A DNA stretch of 55,840 nt from an uncultured Lachnospiraceae bacterium (GTDB lineage Bacteria > Bacillota > Clostridia > Lachnospirales > Lachnospiraceae), in NCBI GenBank assembly GCA_902789175.1, contig CADANF010000011.1:1-55840 (forward strand), read 5' to 3'. Numbering within the stretch: position 1 is the first letter of the stretch; every line of letters starts with the position of its first letter. Below, piece by piece: positions 43,061-53,478 of this stretch. Both the position numbers and the translations under genes were made by a program. Under the pieces are notes generated by a model that saw only the letters and a program-made list of their open reading frames with translations, did no database searches and was not told the origin of the DNA.

Positions 43061-45334
43061 ATGAAAAATGCAAAAAGAAATGCCATAATTACTTTGCTTA
43101 TCATAGCTCTTTGCGTAGCAGGGCTGATATATATGGTAATGAATGGTGTGGGAGCAGAAAAAACAGGACGTGCAGAGGATATTCCTCTTGGACTTGACCT
43201 TCAGGGTGGTGTCAGCGTTACATATCAGATCGAAGATGAAGATCCAGATTCCAGCGCCATCAATGCTACTAAGGAAAAACTCCAGAAGAGAGTAGACGGT
43301 TACAGCACAGACGGATCAGTTTACCTTGAGGGCGATGACCGTATCTCAGTAGAAATTCCGTTAGACACAAGCAAGTATGATGCAAATCAGATCCTTGATG
43401 ATTTAGGAAGACCAGGAACTCTTGAATTCATCGATTCAGAAAACTTTGCATTAGCAGATGCTAATGGCGATGGTGCTATCGATGATACAGCAGTTGAAGG
43501 TGAGACTTATAAAGCAGCTCTTACAGGAGCTGATGTTAAGAATGCTCAGGCTGGTGCAAGAAAAGATAATATCTCAGGAGCTCAGGAATATGTAGTACAG
43601 CTTCAGTTCACTGATGAAGGAGCTGCAAAATTCGCTGAAGTAACAGGTGCTAACGTTGGTAATGTAGTTTATATCGTATATGACAAGAAGGTAGTTAGCT
43701 ATCCTCGTGTAAATGAGGCAATTAACGGTGGTTCAGCAGAGATCAACAATATGTCAAGCTATGAAGAAGCAGAAGAGCTTGCTACAACAATCAAGATCGG
43801 TGCTCTTCCACTTACACTTAAGGAACTTCGTTCTCAGATCGTAGGTGCAACACTTGGTAGTGAGGCTCTTTCAACATCACTTAAGGCCGGTATTGTTGGA
43901 CTCATCCTTATCTTCGTTATAATGATCTGTGTATTCAGGTTCCCGGGATTAGTTGCTGCAATTGCACTTTGCATTTACACATTACTTGAACTTTTCTTCT
44001 TAAATACATTCCATATCTCACTTACACTTCCAGGTATTGCAGGTATCCTGCTTTCAATAGGTATGGCTGTTGACGCAAATGTCATCATTTTCACACGTAT
44101 CAAGGAAGAAATCGCAGACGGAAAGACAGTTAAGACAGCTATAAAGAATGGTTTCGGAAAAGCATTCTCAGCTATTTTTGATGGAAATATCACAACAATC
44201 ATTGCCGGTGTAGTACTTCTTCTTATGGGATCAGGTACTGTAAAGGGATTTGCAAGAACACTTATTCTTGGTATCATCCTTTCAATGTTCACAGCTCTTG
44301 TTATTACAAGACTTCTTTTAAATGCATTCTGTGACCTTGGAATAAATAATAAGGCATTTTATGGAAAAGCTAAGGAACCAAAGGTTGGTAATTATTCAAA
44401 ATATTTCAAGATTACAGCTCCAGCTTCAATAGCTGTTATCGCTCTTGGACTGATCTTCCTTATTGTTAATAAGAACATGGGCAGCCGTGGTTCAGCGCTT
44501 AACTTCTCACTTGAATTCAGTGGTGGTACTTCTACATCTGTAACATTTGATAAGGCTTATACACAGGCTGAAGCTGAGAAGGATATCATTCCTGTGATCC
44601 AGGAAGCTGCTGGAATTAAGAGTAACATTCAGGTTCAGATAGTTGATAATTCTAATCAGGTAATCTTTAAGTCAGAAGAGTTAAATGAGACACAGCGTAA
44701 GGCTGTAAATGAAGCTCTTGGCGAAAAGTTTGGCGTTAAGGATGCTGATGTTGAATCAGAAAATATCAGCAGCACTATCTCAAATGAAATGCAGCGTGAT
44801 GCAATCCTTGCGGTTGTTATCGCTTCAATCCTTATCCTTATCTACATCGCTTTCAGATTCGATGATGTAAGATTTGGTGCCAGTGCGGTTATTGCTCTTG
44901 TGCATGACGTACTTGTAACATTTATGGTATATTCAGTGGCATATCTTTCAGTAGGTGGTACATTTATTGCTTGTATGCTCACTATTGTAGGTTACTCTAT
45001 CAATGCGACCATCATTATCTTCGACAGAATCCGTGAGAACTTAAAGGAAAGTTCTATCGAAAAAGATGGTGTTGATGGTATCGTAAATAAGAGTATCTCA
45101 CAGACATTATCAAGAAACGTATATTCTACACTTACAACATTTGTAACTGTACTTATGCTTAATATCATGGGTGTAGCTTCACTTAAGGAGTTCACATTCA
45201 CACTTATGGCAGGTCTTATCTGCGGTATGTATTCTTCAATCTTTATCACAGGACCACTTTGGATGGTACTTAGAAAATATGTAGGTAAGAAAGAAGACAA
45301 GGCTAAAGCAGCTAAGGCTAAGAAAACAGCCTAA
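43061..45334 (+). CDS. secDF: Fused protein-export subunit SecDF
   Basis: Proton-driven helper of Sec translocation, in the membrane. The 757 residues contain a SecD half (G-L-D-L-Q-G-G-V, outer P1 domain, then G-I-L-L-S-I-G-M-A-V-D-A-N-V) and a SecF half from about residue 450 (F-S-L-E-F-S-G-G-T, then I-V-G-Y-S-I-N-A-T). There are about 12 membrane segments, the single-chain form common in Firmicutes. The ATG at 43061 has GAGGGAGAG upstream; an in-frame ATG at 43037 overlaps the scfB stop and would add 8 charged residues. It sits 17 bp after scfB, so maturase and export factor are probably co-expressed. Confidence 0.96.
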   Translation: MKNAKRNAIITLLIIALCVAGLIYMVMNGVGAEKTGRAEDIPLGLDLQGGVSVTYQIEDEDPDSSAINATKEKLQKRVDGYSTDGSVYLEGDDRISVEIPLDTSKYDANQILDDLGRPGTLEFIDSENFALADANGDGAIDDTAVEGETYKAALTGADVKNAQAGARKDNISGAQEYVVQLQFTDEGAAKFAEVTGANVGNVVYIVYDKKVVSYPRVNEAINGGSAEINNMSSYEEAEELATTIKIGALPLTLKELRSQIVGATLGSEALSTSLKAGIVGLILIFVIMICVFRFPGLVAAIALCIYTLLELFFLNTFHISLTLPGIAGILLSIGMAVDANVIIFTRIKEEIADGKTVKTAIKNGFGKAFSAIFDGNITTIIAGVVLLLMGSGTVKGFARTLILGIILSMFTALVITRLLLNAFCDLGINNKAFYGKAKEPKVGNYSKYFKITAPASIAVIALGLIFLIVNKNMGSRGSALNFSLEFSGGTSTSVTFDKAYTQAEAEKDIIPVIQEAAGIKSNIQVQIVDNSNQVIFKSEELNETQRKAVNEALGEKFGVKDADVESENISSTISNEMQRDAILAVVIASILILIYIAFRFDDVRFGASAVIALVHDVLVTFMVYSVAYLSVGGTFIACMLTIVGYSINATIIIFDRIRENLKESSIEKDGVDGIVNKSISQTLSRNVYSTLTTFVTVLMLNIMGVASLKEFTFTLMAGLICGMYSSIFITGPLWMVLRKYVGKKEDKAKAAKAKKTA

Positions 45335-45359
45335 TATAAGTATTAGATAAAAAATAATA

Positions 45360-45400
45360 AAAGAAAGGGAGCGGAAGGATTTTTTCTACTCCCTTTCTTT
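45360..45400 (+). terminator. Terminator after secDF
   Basis: AAAGAAAGGGAG (45360-45371) pairs with CTCCCTTTCTTT (45389-45400) around a 17-nt loop. Confidence 0.8.
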
Positions 45401-45427
45401 ATTAATTAGTAATGGAGCGATGAAATA

Positions 45428-47188
45428 ATGGACGCTGAGTGGAGAGTTTATTCAAAGCGTGCAGATTTTAACTATCTTGCGAAAAAATATAATATCGATC
45501 CGGTTGTTGCCAGAGTATTAAGGAACAGGGATCTTACAAGCGAAAAAGATATAGAAATGTATCTCTATGGCACATTAAATGATTGTCGTGATCCTCATCT
45601 TCTCCTGGATATGGATAAAGCTGTTGATATAATGGCTGAGAAGATAAAGGGAAAAAAGAAGATAAGAATTGTTTCAGACTATGATGTGGATGGAGTCACA
45701 TCAAATTACATATTATTTCATGCCCTTAAAACTATAGGGGCAGATGTTTCTTATGATATTCCTGATCGTATCAAAGATGGATATGGTATGAATATCAGAA
45801 TAGTTGATGAGGCTTTTAAGGCAGGAGTAGATACGATAATCACCTGCGATAATGGAATTGCAGCATTTTCTGCAATAGATAAAGCAAAAGAATATGGTAT
45901 GACTGTTATCGTAACAGATCATCATGAGATTCAGGAAAAATTACCAAATGCAGATGCAATAGTTGATCCTCATAGAGATGGGGATAACTATCCTTTTAAG
46001 GGGATATGCGGTGCAATGGTTGCATATAAATTTATAAGATGTCTCTATGAAAAACAAGGTAAGGAAATCGATGACAGGGAATATATAGAATTCCTTGCTA
46101 CAGCTACTGTATGTGATGTTATGCCTCTTAGAGATGAGAACAGGATATATGTAAAAGAGGGATTAAAAGAGTTAAAGAATACAAAGAATATAGGTTACAG
46201 AGCTTTACTTAAGGCAAGGGGGCTTGATGATGGAAGAGATATCACTTCTTATCATCTGGGTTTTGTTCTTGGCCCATGCATTAATGCGGAAGGTAGACTT
46301 TCGTCAGCTGTTAATGCTCTTAACCTCTTTCTTTCTGAAGATGAAGATGAGGCCTACGCTATGGCACTTCAGGCATCAGAGATAAATGATGAAAGAAAGA
46401 GAATGACAGAAGAGGGAACAAAAAAGGCAATATCAATGGTTACAGACGATGAAGCATTATCGAAGGATAATGTGCTTGTTCTCTATATATCAGGGCTCCA
46501 TGAAAGTCTTGCAGGAATAGTTGCTGGAAGGGTAAGAGAAGCATTTTATAAGCCGGTCATAGTATTTACAGATGCTGAAAATAATGGAGAATTTCTTAAA
46601 GGTTCGGGACGATCTGTGGAAGGCTATAATATGTTTGAGGAGCTATGTAAGGTGTCAGATCTTCAGGATCATTTTGGCGGACATCCTATGGCAGCAGGAA
46701 CTACTATCCACAAGGACAATCTTTTAGAATTCAGAAAAAAACTGAATGAAAATGAGAACATGTCTCTGGATGTGCTTACTCAAAAGATTTATATAGATGT
46801 ACCGATGCCTCTTTCCTATCCTACTATCGGACTTATCCGGCAATTAGAGGAGCTTAGTCCATTTGGGACAGCAAATGAAAAACCTTTATTTGCGGAGACA
46901 GGACTTCTTGTTACAGGAGTGAGGATCTTTGGAAAGAATGGTAATGTCATGAAGATCGCTGTAAAAGAAAAGGATGGACGCACAGCAGAACTTACAAGCT
47001 TTGATGTTAAGGGTTTTACAGACTATATAAAAAAGTGGTTTAGCATTGAACAATGTGATAAAATGTTAAAAGGAATACCCTCTGATATAGTGCTGGATAT
47101 GGCTTATCAGCCGGGGATAAATGAATACAATGGGCGGATATCTGTCCAGAATATATTAAAAGCATATAGAATACATGGAGATAAATAA
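45428..47188 (+). CDS. recJ: Single-stranded-DNA exonuclease RecJ
   Basis: A 5'-3' ssDNA exonuclease for recombination and repair. The 586-residue DHH-family protein has S-D-Y-D-V-D-G-V-T-S near residue 85, C-D-N-G-I near 140 and T-D-H-H near 160. A DHHA1 domain carries G-S-G-R-S and F-G-G-H-P-M-A-A-G. Start ATG 45428, with GGAGCGATG just upstream. It is the first gene of the recJ-apt-rel cluster; 17 bp separate it from apt. Confidence 0.95.
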   Translation: MDAEWRVYSKRADFNYLAKKYNIDPVVARVLRNRDLTSEKDIEMYLYGTLNDCRDPHLLLDMDKAVDIMAEKIKGKKKIRIVSDYDVDGVTSNYILFHALKTIGADVSYDIPDRIKDGYGMNIRIVDEAFKAGVDTIITCDNGIAAFSAIDKAKEYGMTVIVTDHHEIQEKLPNADAIVDPHRDGDNYPFKGICGAMVAYKFIRCLYEKQGKEIDDREYIEFLATATVCDVMPLRDENRIYVKEGLKELKNTKNIGYRALLKARGLDDGRDITSYHLGFVLGPCINAEGRLSSAVNALNLFLSEDEDEAYAMALQASEINDERKRMTEEGTKKAISMVTDDEALSKDNVLVLYISGLHESLAGIVAGRVREAFYKPVIVFTDAENNGEFLKGSGRSVEGYNMFEELCKVSDLQDHFGGHPMAAGTTIHKDNLLEFRKKLNENENMSLDVLTQKIYIDVPMPLSYPTIGLIRQLEELSPFGTANEKPLFAETGLLVTGVRIFGKNGNVMKIAVKEKDGRTAELTSFDVKGFTDYIKKWFSIEQCDKMLKGIPSDIVLDMAYQPGINEYNGRISVQNILKAYRIHGDK

Positions 47189-47205
47189 TAGGAGAGTAAA
47201 AACGA

Positions 47206-47730
47206 ATGAAAAAAGTTGAAGATTATATTAAATCTATACCTGATTTCCCACAGCCGGGAGTTCTTTTTAGAGATGTAACCAGCGTACTTGATGACGCTGA
47301 AGGCTTTAAGCTTTCAATAGATGAACTTAATAAGCTTTTAGAGGGCGTTGATTACGACCTTATTGCTGGTGTTGAATCCAGAGGATTTCTCTTTGGATCA
47401 CCACTTGCATATATCAATAATAAAGCATTTGTTCCTGTAAGGAAGAAGGGTAAACTTCCAAGAGAGACAGTTGAGGCAAGTTATGATCTTGAATATGGAC
47501 AGGCAACAATAGAGATCCATAAAGATGCCATTAAGCCAGGACAGAAGGTTGTAATAATTGATGACCTTATCGCAACAGGTGGAACTTGTGAAGCGGCAGC
47601 TGAATTAGTTGAAAGACTTGGCGGTACAGTTGCAAAGATGATATTCCTTATTGAATTAGAAGATCTTAAGGGTAGAGAAAAGCTTTCAAAGTATGAGGTA
47701 GGATCAGTAGTAACTTATAAAGGCAAGTAG
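47206..47730 (+). CDS. apt: Adenine phosphoribosyltransferase
   Basis: Salvages adenine to AMP using PRPP. The 174-residue protein has the PRPP-binding motif V-V-I-I-D-D-L-I-A-T-G-G-T near residue 115, an N-terminal F-P-Q-P-G-V-L-F-R-D, and G-V-E-S-R-G-F near 62. The ribosome binding site is AGGAGAG. It lies between recJ and rel, an arrangement common in Firmicutes that couples purine salvage with stringent-response enzymes. Confidence 0.97.
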   Translation: MKKVEDYIKSIPDFPQPGVLFRDVTSVLDDAEGFKLSIDELNKLLEGVDYDLIAGVESRGFLFGSPLAYINNKAFVPVRKKGKLPRETVEASYDLEYGQATIEIHKDAIKPGQKVVIIDDLIATGGTCEAAAELVERLGGTVAKMIFLIELEDLKGREKLSKYEVGSVVTYKGK

Positions 47731-47745
47731 AAGGAAGTGAAGCTT

Positions 47746-50028
47746 ATGTCAGATGAAGTTAAAGAAGTAGTAGATGAAAAAGCAAATAGCGGACCTCTTG
47801 CTACACCGGAAGATTTTACTCCACCGGACGAGCTTTATAAAGATCTTGTAGAGAAGGTTAAGCTCTATCATCCATCAGATGACTTCTCAATGATCGAGAA
47901 AGCTTATCGTGTAGCTGATAAAGCACATGAGGGACAAAAACGTAAGTCGGGTGAACCATACATAATTCACCCTCTTTGTGTTGCAATAATCCTTGCTGAA
48001 CTTGAAATGGATAAGGAAACCATTGCAGCAGGCCTTTTGCATGATGTAGTAGAAGACACTGCAATGACAAAGGAAGAGATAGCTCATGAGTTTTCTGATG
48101 AAGTTGCACTTCTTGTGGATGGTGTTACAAAACTGACACAGCTCAGTCTGACACAGGATAAATTAGAGATCCAGGCAGAGAACCTTCGTAAGATGTTCAT
48201 GGCCATGGCCAAGGATATCAGAGTTATAATCATCAAACTCGCAGATAGAATGCATAATTTAAGGACTCTCCAATATCAGTCTCCGGCAAAACAGCAGGAG
48301 AAAGCAAGAGAGACCATGGAAATATATGCACCACTTGCTCATAGATTAGGTATTTCCAAGATCAAGGTTGAATTAGATGATCTCTGCATGCAGTATCTTT
48401 ATCCGGGCTTATATAAAGAGCTCTCTATCAAGATAAATGAGATGATGATGGAGAGGGAAGACTTTATCCAGGAAATGGTTGCTGAAGTAAAGATTTATAT
48501 TCAGGAAGCAGAGATCGATGCTGAGATTAATGGACGTGTAAAGCATATATTCAGTATATTTAAGAAAATGAAGACTCAAGGCAAGACCATAGATCAGATC
48601 TATGATATATTTGCCCTTCGTATCATTGTGGATAATGTTCGTGACTGTTATGCGGCTCTTGGTATGATCCATGCTAAATATAAGCCGATTCCGGGACGTT
48701 TCAAAGATTATATCGCCATGCCAAAGGCGAATATGTATCAGTCTCTTCATACTACAGTTATCGGACATGGCGGAAGACCATTTGAGATCCAGATAAGAAC
48801 AAAAGAGATGCACCGTACCGCTGAATATGGTATCGCAGCTCACTGGAAATATAAGGAAAGTGGATCAAAACAGGTCAGCAGGGAAGAAGAAAAGTTAAAC
48901 TGGCTTCGTGAGATCCTTGAGTGGCAGAAGAATACATCAGATAACCATGAATTCATGAATGCCATAAAGATGGATCTGGATTTATTCCAGGATCAGGTTT
49001 ATGTATTTACTCCTGCCGGAGATGTTAAGACTCTTCCAAGTGGTTCTACACCTATAGACCTCGCTTATCTTATCCATACAGCGGTTGGTAATACAATGGT
49101 TGGTGCCAGAGTAAATGGTATCATGGTGCCTATAGAGACCAAGCTTAAGAGTGGTGACAGAGTTGAGATCATCACATCCCAGAACTCAAGAGGTCCAAGT
49201 ATGGACTGGCTTAAGGTTGTAAAGAGTTCTCAGGCAAAAACCAAGATCAATCAGTGGTTCCGCCAGGAACATAAGACTGACAATATCCAGAAGGGTAAGA
49301 ATGCAGTAGAAGATTACTGTAAGACTAAGGGAATAGACTTAGTCACACTTCTTACTCCGGAATATATGGCAAGCGCCCTTAAGAAGTATAATTTCTCTGA
49401 CTGGGATTCACTTATGGCTGCTGTTGGACACGGCGGTATCAAGGAAGGTCAGATAGTAAATAAACTTATTGAAGCAAGAGATAAAGCAACTTCTTCAAAG
49501 AAGAGTGATGATGAAGTCCTTGAAGAATTAAAGGATGGAAGAAAGAAATTTGAGATTCCAAAGGGTGGAATAAAGGTCAGAGGAATCAAAGATGTGGCAG
49601 TAAGATTTTCAAGATGCTGTTCGCCTGTTCCAGGAGATGAGATCGTTGGTTTCATTACAAGAGGAAGAGGTATATCTATCCACAGAAGTGACTGCGTAAA
49701 TATCATCTGTATGGATGAAGCTGACAGAACAAGACTTATAGATGCTGAATGGGAAGATGGTTCCGGTTCAGAAAATGCAGTAGCTGAATATATGACAGAG
49801 ATAAATATCTATGCAGCCGGAAGACAGGGCATTGTATTTGAAATCTCTAAAGTATTCAATGAGGAAAATATTGCCATTAAGGGTATGAATGTCAGAAGCA
49901 ACAAACAGGGAAAGATGACTATATCTATCCAGTTTGCAGTCAAATCAAAGGATCAGCTGGCAGTCCTTTCATCAAAGATCAGAAATGTTAATGGTATTAT
50001 TGATATCGAAAGGACAACGGGTTCATAA
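47746..50028 (+). CDS. rel: Bifunctional (p)ppGpp synthetase/hydrolase (RelA/SpoT homologue)
   Basis: Makes and degrades the alarmone (p)ppGpp in the cytosol. The 760-residue protein has an intact HD hydrolase domain (G-E-P-Y-I-I-H-P and L-L-H-D-V-V-E-D-T). The synthetase domain (R-F-K-D-Y-I-A-M-P-K-A-N, Y-Q-S-L-H-T-T-V) follows, then TGS (V-Y-V-F-T-P-A-G-D-V), a region with C-C-S-P-V-P-G-D, and a C-terminal ACT domain. Both catalytic sites look active. The ATG at 47746 has AAGGAAG 8 nt upstream; the GTG at 47737 overlaps that site. The stop overlaps the next ATG by 1 nt. Confidence 0.97.
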   Translation: MSDEVKEVVDEKANSGPLATPEDFTPPDELYKDLVEKVKLYHPSDDFSMIEKAYRVADKAHEGQKRKSGEPYIIHPLCVAIILAELEMDKETIAAGLLHDVVEDTAMTKEEIAHEFSDEVALLVDGVTKLTQLSLTQDKLEIQAENLRKMFMAMAKDIRVIIIKLADRMHNLRTLQYQSPAKQQEKARETMEIYAPLAHRLGISKIKVELDDLCMQYLYPGLYKELSIKINEMMMEREDFIQEMVAEVKIYIQEAEIDAEINGRVKHIFSIFKKMKTQGKTIDQIYDIFALRIIVDNVRDCYAALGMIHAKYKPIPGRFKDYIAMPKANMYQSLHTTVIGHGGRPFEIQIRTKEMHRTAEYGIAAHWKYKESGSKQVSREEEKLNWLREILEWQKNTSDNHEFMNAIKMDLDLFQDQVYVFTPAGDVKTLPSGSTPIDLAYLIHTAVGNTMVGARVNGIMVPIETKLKSGDRVEIITSQNSRGPSMDWLKVVKSSQAKTKINQWFRQEHKTDNIQKGKNAVEDYCKTKGIDLVTLLTPEYMASALKKYNFSDWDSLMAAVGHGGIKEGQIVNKLIEARDKATSSKKSDDEVLEELKDGRKKFEIPKGGIKVRGIKDVAVRFSRCCSPVPGDEIVGFITRGRGISIHRSDCVNIICMDEADRTRLIDAEWEDGSGSENAVAEYMTEINIYAAGRQGIVFEISKVFNEENIAIKGMNVRSNKQGKMTISIQFAVKSKDQLAVLSSKIRNVNGIIDIERTTGS

Positions 50029-50660
50029 TGATACAGATCATACAGAATACACTTGGTTCAGTAATGACCAATGTTTATACCGTATATAATGAAGAAAGTA
50101 AGGAAGCCTTTATAGTTGACCCATCAGCCTCTTCAAAAGTTCTTATAGGACAGTTAGAAAAAAGAGGGCTTAAGTTAAAGGCGATACTTCTTACTCATGC
50201 ACATTTTGACCATATCGGTGCAGTTAATGACCTTAAGAGTTATTGTCCTGAAGCAAAGGTCTATGTAGGAGAGATAGATGAGGAGATGCTTAGTGATCCA
50301 CGTCTTAATCTCTCAGAGGCATTTGAAGGAAATCCTGTAATAGTAAGAGCAGATAAAACTGTTAGGGATAATGAAGTGATAAGTATCCTCGGAATGGATA
50401 TTAAATGTATCCATACTCCGGGACACACATCCGGAAGTATCAGCTATTACGCTGAAGATATAAAGACTGTATTTTCAGGGGATACATTATTCTCAGGCAG
50501 TGTAGGAAGATCAGATTTTCCTACAGGAAATGAAAATACGCTTCTTAAGTCTATTGAAGAAAAATTATTTACATTACCGGAGGACACCAGTGTCCTTCCG
50601 GGACATGATAGCCTCACTACTATCGGACGTGAGAAGAAATACAATATGTTTTTTAACTAG
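50028..50660 (+). CDS. MBL-fold metal-dependent hydrolase (glyoxalase II-like)
   Basis: A 210-residue metallo-beta-lactamase-fold hydrolase. The metal motif is T-H-A-H-F-D-H-I-G at about 56-64. Further ligands lie in H-T-P-G-H-T and S-G-D-T-L-F, with the final His in L-P-G-H-D. Many of these act on thioesters such as S-D-lactoylglutathione or related bacillithiol/CoA compounds, but the substrate is not readable. It starts inside the rel stop (TAATG), so translation is coupled. The rel-MBL-hemZ order is typical of Clostridia. Confidence 0.92.
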   Translation: MIQIIQNTLGSVMTNVYTVYNEESKEAFIVDPSASSKVLIGQLEKRGLKLKAILLTHAHFDHIGAVNDLKSYCPEAKVYVGEIDEEMLSDPRLNLSEAFEGNPVIVRADKTVRDNEVISILGMDIKCIHTPGHTSGSISYYAEDIKTVFSGDTLFSGSVGRSDFPTGNENTLLKSIEEKLFTLPEDTSVLPGHDSLTTIGREKKYNMFFN

Positions 50661-50668
50661 GACGTATT

Positions 50669-52174
50669 ATGATATTACTTGTTCAGAATGAAAATCTATA
50701 TGAGAATGATTTCCGGGCTATGATCCAGGCTTTTTTTCCTGCGGAGAAGATAGTTGCTCTGACACCACCTGAGGTGGCAGAATATGATTCGAAGCTGCTG
50801 GCAGAGTACCGGATCATTTTTACTGCTCTTTTTCTGGAGCAGCATATTAAACTTAAGGTAGAAGAGGGAACAAAATATATCTTTTCTACATATCTCCATG
50901 GAGATCATCATAAAAAAGAAATATTTAGAAATAAGATAAAGCTTGCAAGTTACAGACTTCTTTCAGAGTATACAGGAAAGACTCTTCCCTGGGGAAGTCT
51001 TACAGGTATGAGGCCTACAAAGATTGCTTCAAAAGCTCTTGCGGCAGGCCTTAATAAATCTGAAATAATAGAGCATTATAAGAAAGTTTACGAAACCACA
51101 GAAGAAAAGGCCGACCTTTCAGCGGATGTAGCTATAGCAGAAAGAGATATCTTAGGATCGGTGGATTCAAGTACTGATTACTGCCTTTATGTGGGAATAC
51201 CATTCTGCCCTTCAAGATGTCTTTATTGCTCCTTTGCCTCTTATTCCATAACGGAATTTAGTGACAGAGTTGATAATTATCTTGATGCATTAGAGAAAGA
51301 ACTTATGTTTATTTCCTACGTAAATAGGGACAGAAATCTGGTTTCTATCTATGTAGGAGGAGGAACACCTACCTCTCTTGATGAAAAGAGGTTTGAGCGA
51401 CTCCTTACTATGATCCAAAACATTTTTGACTTTTCTAAATTGTTAGAGTACACTGTTGAGGCAGGACGCCCTGATTCTATTACTTTAGAGAAGTTAAAAT
51501 CCATGCGACGACATAAGGTTACAAGGATCAGCATAAATCCTCAGACCATGAATGATAAGACCCTTGAACTTATTGGAAGAAAGCATAATACCCAGCAGGT
51601 TTATGAAGCATTTTCAATGGCAAGACAACAGGGTTTTAAGCATATAAATATGGATATTATTGCAGGACTTCCTGGAGAGGATAGATACTCCATGGAACAT
51701 ACTCTTAAGGAGCTATCAAAATTAAAACCGGACAGCCTTACGGTACACAGTCTGGCTATAAAACGCGCGGCAAGATTAAGCGAGGAAATGGATCGTTTCA
51801 GAAGTGTCATCGGAATGGATATGACTGAGGCACTGGATATGGCTCATGAAGCCGCAGAAAAGATGGATCTCTATCCATATTATTTATATAGACAAAAGAA
51901 TATTGGCGGCAATCTTGAAAATGTTGGTTATGCCCGTAGAGGTATGGCCTGTCGTTATAATGTTCTTATTATAGAAGAAAAACTTGATATATTTGCAGCC
52001 GGTGCTGGTGCAGTTACAAGACTTATGACCTTGGATAAGGATAAGAATGTGATTAAGACAGACCGGGTTGAAGATGTAAAAAGTGTAGTAGATTATATCG
52101 AAAGGATCGATGAGATGATCGAGCGAAAGAGATCTGCTACAGGAGATAAAAGAATTTTGGAGGAAACCTTATGA
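50669..52174 (+). CDS. hemZ: Coproporphyrinogen dehydrogenase HemZ-type radical SAM enzyme
   Basis: An oxygen-independent radical SAM protein of the HemN/HemZ group, 501 residues. An N-terminal extension of about 165 residues precedes the radical SAM motif [10 protein letters not shown] near residues 180-189. G-G-G-T-P-T and E-A-G-R-P-D follow. The C-terminus has Y-L-Y-R-Q-K-N and G-A-G-A. In B. subtilis HemZ is linked to anaerobic coproporphyrinogen oxidation. In clostridia without haem pathway genes nearby, the true substrate is unclear. The last 4 bp overlap hisS. Confidence 0.92.
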   Translation: MILLVQNENLYENDFRAMIQAFFPAEKIVALTPPEVAEYDSKLLAEYRIIFTALFLEQHIKLKVEEGTKYIFSTYLHGDHHKKEIFRNKIKLASYRLLSEYTGKTLPWGSLTGMRPTKIASKALAAGLNKSEIIEHYKKVYETTEEKADLSADVAIAERDILGSVDSSTDYCLYVGIPFCPSRCLYCSFASYSITEFSDRVDNYLDALEKELMFISYVNRDRNLVSIYVGGGTPTSLDEKRFERLLTMIQNIFDFSKLLEYTVEAGRPDSITLEKLKSMRRHKVTRISINPQTMNDKTLELIGRKHNTQQVYEAFSMARQQGFKHINMDIIAGLPGEDRYSMEHTLKELSKLKPDSLTVHSLAIKRAARLSEEMDRFRSVIGMDMTEALDMAHEAAEKMDLYPYYLYRQKNIGGNLENVGYARRGMACRYNVLIIEEKLDIFAAGAGAVTRLMTLDKDKNVIKTDRVEDVKSVVDYIERIDEMIERKRSATGDKRILEETL

Positions 52175-53418
52175 TTACTCAGGCACCTAGAGGAACAGCA
52201 GACTGGTTTGGGAAAAGAATGAGTACCCGTACCAAGGTGGAGGAGATAGCGAGAGATCTTTGCAGAAGATACAATATTAAAGAGATCATCACTCCTATGT
52301 TTGAGCATACAGTGCTTTTCCAGCGTGGAGTTGGAGAAACAACAGATGTAGTTCAAAAAGAAATGTATTCATTTGTAGATAAGGGTGGCAGAGGGATCAC
52401 TTTAAAGCCTGAAGGAACAGCAGGAGCTATGCGTGCTTACTGTGAAAATAAATTATACAGTGAGCCTCAGCCGGTTAAGATGTTTTATGTTACACCTGCG
52501 TTTAGATATGAGAAACCGGAAAGTGGAAGACTTCGCCAGCACCACCAGTTCGGTGTTGAGATCGTAGGTTCAGAAAATCCTATATGTGAAGTTGAGCTTA
52601 TAACACTCATTTCAACATTTATAAATAAAATTGGACTTAAGGATGCTAAGCTTCATCTTAATTCTATCGGTGATGAGAACTGTAAGCCTGTTTATAACAA
52701 GGCCCTTGTATCTTATCTTGAGGAGCATAAGGAATGTCTTTGCCCTACATGTCAGGAAAGAATGTACAAAAATCCTCTCCGGGTACTTGACTGTAAGGAA
52801 GAGGGATGCAAGAAGATAGTTGAAAATGCTCCAAGAACTATTGATTATCTTTGCGGTGATTGTAAGAATCATTTTGATACACTTTGCTCAATGCTGGATT
52901 CTCTTGGAATTCCTTATGAAGTAGATACAGGAATCGTAAGAGGTCTTGATTATTATACAAAGACTGTATTTGAATTTGTTAATTCAGAGGGCTTTACTCT
53001 CTGTGGTGGCGGCCGTTATGATAATTTAGTACATGAGATCGATGGAAAGGAAAGTGCTCCTTCAGTTGGTTTCGGTATGGGTATCGAAAGAATCCTTTAT
53101 TTCCTTGAAAAGGAAGGCATCGACTTAGTTAAGGATGAGAGTATCGATCTCTTTGTTGGTATCATGGGAGACGGTGCAAGAACAGCTGCATATAAGACAA
53201 TCTATGATCTTCGTATGAAGGGATTTTCAGTTGAAACAGATTGCCTTGGAAGAAGTGTTAAAGCTCAGATGAAATATGCAAATAAGCTTAATTCCAGATT
53301 CTCAGTGATCGTTGGTGATGATGAGGTGGCATCGGGAAAATGCCGTTTAAAGAATATGGAGACAGGCGAAGAAAGTGAAGTAACATTTGAAGGTATTGCA
53401 GATATCATTGGTATGTGA
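52171..53418 (+). CDS. hisS: Histidine-tRNA ligase
   Basis: A class II aminoacyl-tRNA synthetase, 415 residues. Motif 2 region ([13 protein letters not shown] then F-R-Y-E-K-P), the histidine loops (R-G-L-D-Y-Y-T-K-T and G-G-G-R-Y-D-N-L) and motif 3 (G-F-G-M-G-I-E-R) are present. A C-terminal anticodon-binding domain follows. A Cys-rich insert (C-L-C-P-T-C, C-K-E-E-G-C, C-G-D-C) is normal for this branch. The ATG overlaps the hemZ end (ATGA-type), and GGAGGAAAC precedes it. No T-box leader is seen. Confidence 0.97.
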   Translation: MITQAPRGTADWFGKRMSTRTKVEEIARDLCRRYNIKEIITPMFEHTVLFQRGVGETTDVVQKEMYSFVDKGGRGITLKPEGTAGAMRAYCENKLYSEPQPVKMFYVTPAFRYEKPESGRLRQHHQFGVEIVGSENPICEVELITLISTFINKIGLKDAKLHLNSIGDENCKPVYNKALVSYLEEHKECLCPTCQERMYKNPLRVLDCKEEGCKKIVENAPRTIDYLCGDCKNHFDTLCSMLDSLGIPYEVDTGIVRGLDYYTKTVFEFVNSEGFTLCGGGRYDNLVHEIDGKESAPSVGFGMGIERILYFLEKEGIDLVKDESIDLFVGIMGDGARTAAYKTIYDLRMKGFSVETDCLGRSVKAQMKYANKLNSRFSVIVGDDEVASGKCRLKNMETGEESEVTFEGIADIIGM

Positions 53419-53478
53419 TAAAATTCATTTTTATTTCGTCTCAAGCTATTATATACAAGCAATTTGGAGGAATCAGAT

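Noticed and set aside
53419-53478. T-box leader before aspS or hisS
   Set aside because: The gaps are too short and no T-box core sequence is present.
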